The notes under the pieces are model-generated. The model saw nothing but the letters and a program-made list of their open reading frames with translations, searched no databases and was not told the origin of the DNA. Positions 60,252 through 64,000 of a stretch of DNA of 64,000 nt are shown piece by piece; within the stretch, counting starts at the first letter, position 1, and the number at the start of each line of letters is the position of its first letter. Position numbers and translations under genes: made by a program. The stretch comes from Armillaria gallica (lineage: Eukaryota > Basidiomycota > Agaricomycetes > Agaricales > Physalacriaceae). The stretch is taken from positions 434,001 through 498,000 of the forward strand of contig JBANDB010000006.1 of NCBI GenBank assembly GCA_037576215.1, in the 5' to 3' direction.

Positions 60252-60274
60252 CAAACTCCCAAAGTGGGAGTTTG
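60252..60274. repeat. Perfect 10-bp inverted repeat (hairpin)
   Basis: CAAACTCCCA and TGGGAGTTTG pair perfectly around a 3-nt AAG loop. There is no T-run and no gene ends nearby, so its role is unknown. Confidence 0.75.
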
Positions 60275-61448
60275 CTTGGGAAGTACATGCGAAGAGACAT
60301 ATTCCCCCAAGACCGGTTTCATAACACAAAGCTGCCGTAGATTTACGCTTACTGACAGGAAGTAGGATTTCATGAGCCCATAGAATGGCGATGGCGATGG
60401 TAAGAGAAAACGTGCGAAATCAAAGACAGGCGGCTATCCGGGAGCGGCGGGAGAGGAGCAGGGATTTCATTGACCTTGTGACAGAGAAAGCATCACATCC
60501 GGAGCGATAGAACACCTAGAGTCATGGTGTGTGATTGAATGAATATCGGTAGAGCACGCACGGTTCGCTGCTTCGAGAGGCTCCGCATGCAGAAAATGGA
60601 AGCGGGAGAAATACCAAACTTTCTTATCGCTATGAGGCGCGAGGATGGTGTCCCGGATACATTCGTTAAAGTTATATGAACGGGTTACTTGACGGAAATG
60701 ATGAGCCGCTGCTCTTGAGAACGACGCATGGGCGTGAGGAATGATTGTGGCTTGACGATGAGAAAGTCATTACGAGAAAATTTCTGATAGCACATAAATC
60801 CGAGACCGTTCGAGGAGATAGCCGCCTCGCGGGTATTACCCGTTGGACTACGGTGGGAGTGAGAAATGGAAGACGAGGGCCTCATCGCCGCCATGGCGGT
60901 CCAGTTTCATTTAACTCGAGTCGCGAGGGGTATTTGCGACCCGATCGTCATAGTGGACATCCATCAGAAAGTCTGAGGTATCATTGCGGACCTGTACCAG
61001 GTTTGTGGAACAGAAATCATCCAAGGAGATATGGGCGCGGAAAGAAGAGACGGAGACCGCTTGAAAGCATATTCGCGGAGTCGAAATATTAATGACCCCA
61101 TGGGCCATGGCCCGGGTTAATGATCCAGGGATAAGTTGCTGGTCCTGAGTGACGTATAGCTTTCAGAGATTCGAATTTGTAGTTTGTAAAAGCAAAAGTA
61201 TGCCGAAAGATCTGTGAGCCGCGGGGGCGCTACAGCCTACCGGCGGGAAGTTCCAGGCCTAGGTTACCGCTGACTATCCAGGGAGGATATATTGGTGTGG
61301 GAAACGGTTTCCGTCAGATGCGAGAAACGAAGAGGCTATGATTTTACGGATTCGAACTGATGATGGTGGTTTGGGGCAGTCAACGGGATGGTACCGAGGG
61401 TCAACACTAGTAAAGTGACTAGTAAGTAATATTTGGCCGCAATGTACA
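60275..61448. other. Gene-poor stretch, weak coding signal
   Basis: Plus-strand frames between 60,560 and 61,092 contain protein-like pieces in different frames (FLIAMRREDGVPDTFV, VQFHLTRVARGICDPIV, CGTEIIQGDMGAERRD) separated by stops. This may be a decayed gene; no family is recognised. Confidence 0.3.
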
Positions 61449-61526
61449 TCTCTGATAGTATATCGGTTAGTACACGCGCCTGTCATTGGGACGCGCGAAA
61501 GCTGGGTTCGACTCCCAGTCAGAGAG
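61449..61526 (+). tRNA. tRNA-Asp (GTC) with a 6-nt intron
   Basis: The acceptor stem TCTCTGA pairs with TCAGAGA, with a G discriminator. The D arm is GTAT/GTAC with GG in the loop. The anticodon stem CGCGC/GCGCG closes the loop CTGTCAC once TTGGGA (61486-61491) is removed, putting the intron right after position 37, the canonical nuclear site. The T arm CTGGG-TTCGACT-CCCAG contains a perfect B box, GGTTCGACTCC. The anticodon GTC is at 61482-61484. Without the intron the gene is 72 nt, normal for tRNA-Asp. Confidence 0.93.
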
Positions 61527-61547
61527 CATGTCATCTTTATTGTAGTC

Positions 61548-61552
61548 TTTTT
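61548..61552 (+). terminator. Pol III terminator of the tRNA-Asp gene
   Basis: TTTTT on the coding strand, 22 bp after the mature 3' end, the usual RNA polymerase III stop. Confidence 0.8.
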
Positions 61553-62332
61553 GATTTTGAAGCACATTTATCGGGTTTTAATTTTTCACAGTAATTATGT
61601 TTGCGTATTGGACATTGAACAACGTCGACGGCGAAGGATCAGTTCATTGTTACATTTAACATTTCATCGATTCATTCAGGCGAGCTCCAAGTCCTACGTT
61701 ACATGTGTTTTAAGGACGTTATCGCCTCCCTGCTAAGCGCTTGTCGTTGTCAGCAATAATTAGCTAGTGTTCTCATCTTTGCGCAGGGACGATATGTCGA
61801 AGTCCTGAAAAGAGTCGGACATGGCCGAAGGATAGAAGACGAGCGCCGCTGAGTATAGATCAGGTGGGAGAGATTTGAGTGTCACATCACAAAGGGGAAA
61901 GGCCTGAGAGCTGATGGATTGAAGGCCGTGCGAGTTTGCAAGTCTGGGCAAACGCAGAGTCGCGGTGATACTTACTTACGTAGGGTGACAGATCTCAAGG
62001 CGGCGATCAAGAATAAGGAAAACTACCCTTTTTCGGGGTGCTTCGGCGCATGGATGTATGCGAAAGTACGAAAAGCAGTGTGTATAGGAAGGTATTTGCC
62101 AGATAACGTGAGGGAGAAACCGGGAGTGACGCGATTTTATCAGAAAGTTGAGTAGAAAAGGGCTGGATAAGGACGGGAAAAGAAAGAAAAGAGGAGAACG
62201 AACGATCGGGGATAAACACGGCTACATCCGGGCTCACTGTTTCCTGGATATCGGAGATTGGTTTCTCACAGTTTATATAAACTACACTCGCAATGAATCT
62301 GGCGCGCTGTTCGACCTTGTCCATTCTCTGCC
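61553..62332. other. Intergenic with possible short coding pieces
   Basis: A minus frame at 61,760-61,951 includes SLPPDLYSAALVFYPSAM and DSFQDFDISSLRKDEN, and one at 62,007-62,366 includes QLSDKIASLPVSPSRYLANT. Neither could be joined into a convincing gene. The right end holds the promoter of the F-box gene, with AGTTTATATAAAC at about 62,270, a palindromic TATA-type site. Confidence 0.35.
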
Positions 62333-64000
62333 ATGCCCTCGCTCCTCTCCCTGCCCGTAGAGACAATCGACCTCATCGCATTCTACGTCGCCTGTCCGAC
62401 AAGAGACGGCCTTCCCAGCTCGCTGATACCCTTCATTCTCACTTGCCGCAACATTGGACTCTACCTACATGAGTCCAATGCCGTTTTCCGCCAAATCTTC
62501 GCCTTCAAGTTCAGCTACGGTGCTGTCAGTCGCCGCGCATTTGAGCTGACATCGCAGGACCTGAAGCACCAGCTGTGCTGGTATCGCAAGACGCTCCGGT
62601 TCATCCTCGAGCGACGGGGACTGGGCGGTGAGCGCGAGCTGAGGAACACATACGACGTTGATGTCTCCGACGTGCTCTGGGCGGTATACTTTATGTGCCT
62701 CGACGACGACGGCTACAATATGCGGCAGCTGACCGCGGTTGGTGCGTACGAGTGGATCCACGACTTCGTGACCCTGCGCTTGTATGACGGAGCAAGCGAG
62801 ACCGGCGGTCGGCCGCTCGACAACTGTGTGAATGCACTGGCATTGTGGATCCTCTGGAAACTTTCTACAAAGGGTACGTAGTCGTTCTGTTTGTGATGAC
62901 CTCATGTTTGAGCTTATCCGTAGTGCGCTTGCTTGCCGAAACTGAAGAGACGTCCGAACGTATCATTCACTTGATTCTACCTTTCGTTACGGTCCCTTTT
63001 CGATATGCATCTGCCTTTGCACCGCCGAACCACTTTGTCTTGCCCCTCCAGTCCAATGCCTACAGTTTCTCTAATTTATCATCGCGAATTCCCTTTCGTA
63101 CCCGCTCCGCCCATTTCCTCTCGGTGCCCACACCCCACGGCCCTTATCCAGTGTACCGGTCCCCTTCTCGTGTCTGGTCACAGGTCCATTTCTCACGGCG
63201 TATCTCCCTAACGTGTCCCCTTGTCACTACCGCTGCCAAGCTCCTCTTCTTCTCACGCAGGGAGCTGTATCCGTATGGTATGAATTATAGCCTTCCTAGG
63301 AACAGGTCAGAAGCCATAGCCAGAGGCCTAGGCGGACACGTTGGCCCGACGCAGGAGGACATCGATGAGATGAACCTGCATCGTCTCGGCGGCCCTGACG
63401 GCAAGCATGGGGGCACCAAGCTTCCGGCAGTGGCTCCAGATTCCTCGGACGAAGTGTCAGACATAAGCAGAGCCTACGATTCAGAGTGGTACAGACTTCG
63501 GCTCTGCACTAATGCATGGGCTGATGATCTGGGGGACGATGATGAGATCTGGCGGCGGGCACAGCTGGGTAAAGGAATGAGAGTCAAGACTGCGGCCCAT
63601 GAGGTACGCGAGCTCAGATTTCGCCAGGCCGAGATGTACCTCTTGGGATCGCTGACTGGTTTGTGGGTCGGTCGTATGGCTGTAGGTTATTTCCCCAGTT
63701 GTCCTAGACCATTCTCATTGAGTTCGCCGCGCCAGATACCTGGCGAACATCAGCTCCTGCAGCTCTTGATCCCAAATCAAAGTGACCAACAAAATCCCAC
63801 TCAAAACGACAACCCGGTACCGTTACCCCAGGGGTTTAACGAGGATTACCTGGGGCTCACAAGCGCGCCTGTGTATATGCGTTTACGGGAGCATGTATCT
63901 TACGCGGGCGGTGATATCATTCCTACTGGTGCAAAGGGACCTGTACCTTTGCGTTATGAGGATGCCGACGAGGAGGAGGAGGAAGACATGGACGAGGACG
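62333..64000 (+). CDS. F-box-like protein (3' end beyond window)
   Basis: Exon 1 is 62333..62873 and exon 2 runs from 62924 past the right edge without a stop, so at least 539 residues are present. The N-terminus MPSLLSLPVETIDLIAFYVA, with LIPFILTCRNIGLYLHESN after it, is the basidiomycete F-box form, followed by IFAFKFSYGAVSRR. The remainder is helical repeat-like (LALWILWKLSTK, ERIIHLILPFVTVPFRYASA), then a charged region with GGHVGPTQEDIDEMNLHRL and EIWRRAQLGKGMRVKT, and a very acidic stretch (ADEEEEEDMDED) at the edge. A TATA-like site lies about 60 bp upstream. It probably recruits a substrate to an SCF ligase; the substrate is unknown. Confidence 0.75.

Noticed and set aside
60252..60274. 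Hairpin as a transcription terminator
   Set aside because: No T-run, no gene ending there, and such terminators are not used by eukaryotic polymerase II.

Overview
The window reads as nuclear DNA of a mushroom-type basidiomycete (Agaricomycete-like). The reasons are protein-coding genes cut by many short introns of about 45-60 nt with GT..AG ends, fungal gene families (Zn2Cys6 activator, HET domain, basidiomycete F-box proteins, BSC6-like MFS carrier), eukaryotic ribosomal and spliceosomal genes, and an intron-bearing tRNA-Asp. I assembled exon structures by hand from splice sites and reading phase. Several close exactly in frame: SCI1-like, RPS9, RPL21, U2B'', and the NTPase genes here called A and B.

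Layout. 1-3.9 kb: a pseudokinase running off the left edge and an intact BSC6-like MFS carrier. 4-14.6 kb: an accessory zone with a ~1.3 kb repeated relic (R), a relic of a P-loop NTPase gene, a broken Fic gene, a LINE 3' relic preceded by an unusual 92-bp tandem array with changing hairpins, an intact Fic gene, and NTPase gene A. 15-28.7 kb: a tidy conserved block of F-box protein, U2B''/U1A, RPS9, RPL21, SCI1-like RS protein, Shewanella-like metallophosphatase and Zn2Cys6 transcription factor. 29-42 kb: NTPase gene B (intact), a kinase-like gene, relic D, R again (inverted), NTPase copy C (freshly broken), and a broken copy of an unknown gene P. 44-57.9 kb: a seven-helix membrane protein, two RUVBL2 (reptin) pseudogenes on either side of a HET-domain gene, a piece of the window's own Zn2Cys6 gene fused to one of them, then three more P copies, one intact. 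57.9-64 kb: mostly empty sequence, a tRNA-Asp gene and an F-box gene running off the right edge.

The main biology is the contrast between a stable housekeeping core and flanks built by repeated DNA-level duplication. The duplicated families are the NTPase (3 long copies plus 2 scraps), R (4-5 copies), P (4 copies) and RUVBL2 (2 copies). Most are decaying while one or two members of a family stay intact. The NTPase family has Walker A and B motifs and a conserved C-terminal module. I place it tentatively with the fungal Crinkler-like NTPases. It lies beside a Fic (AMP-transferase type) gene, a HET gene and kinase-like genes, a mix typical of fast-evolving nonself or conflict regions. No functional link between them can be shown from sequence alone.
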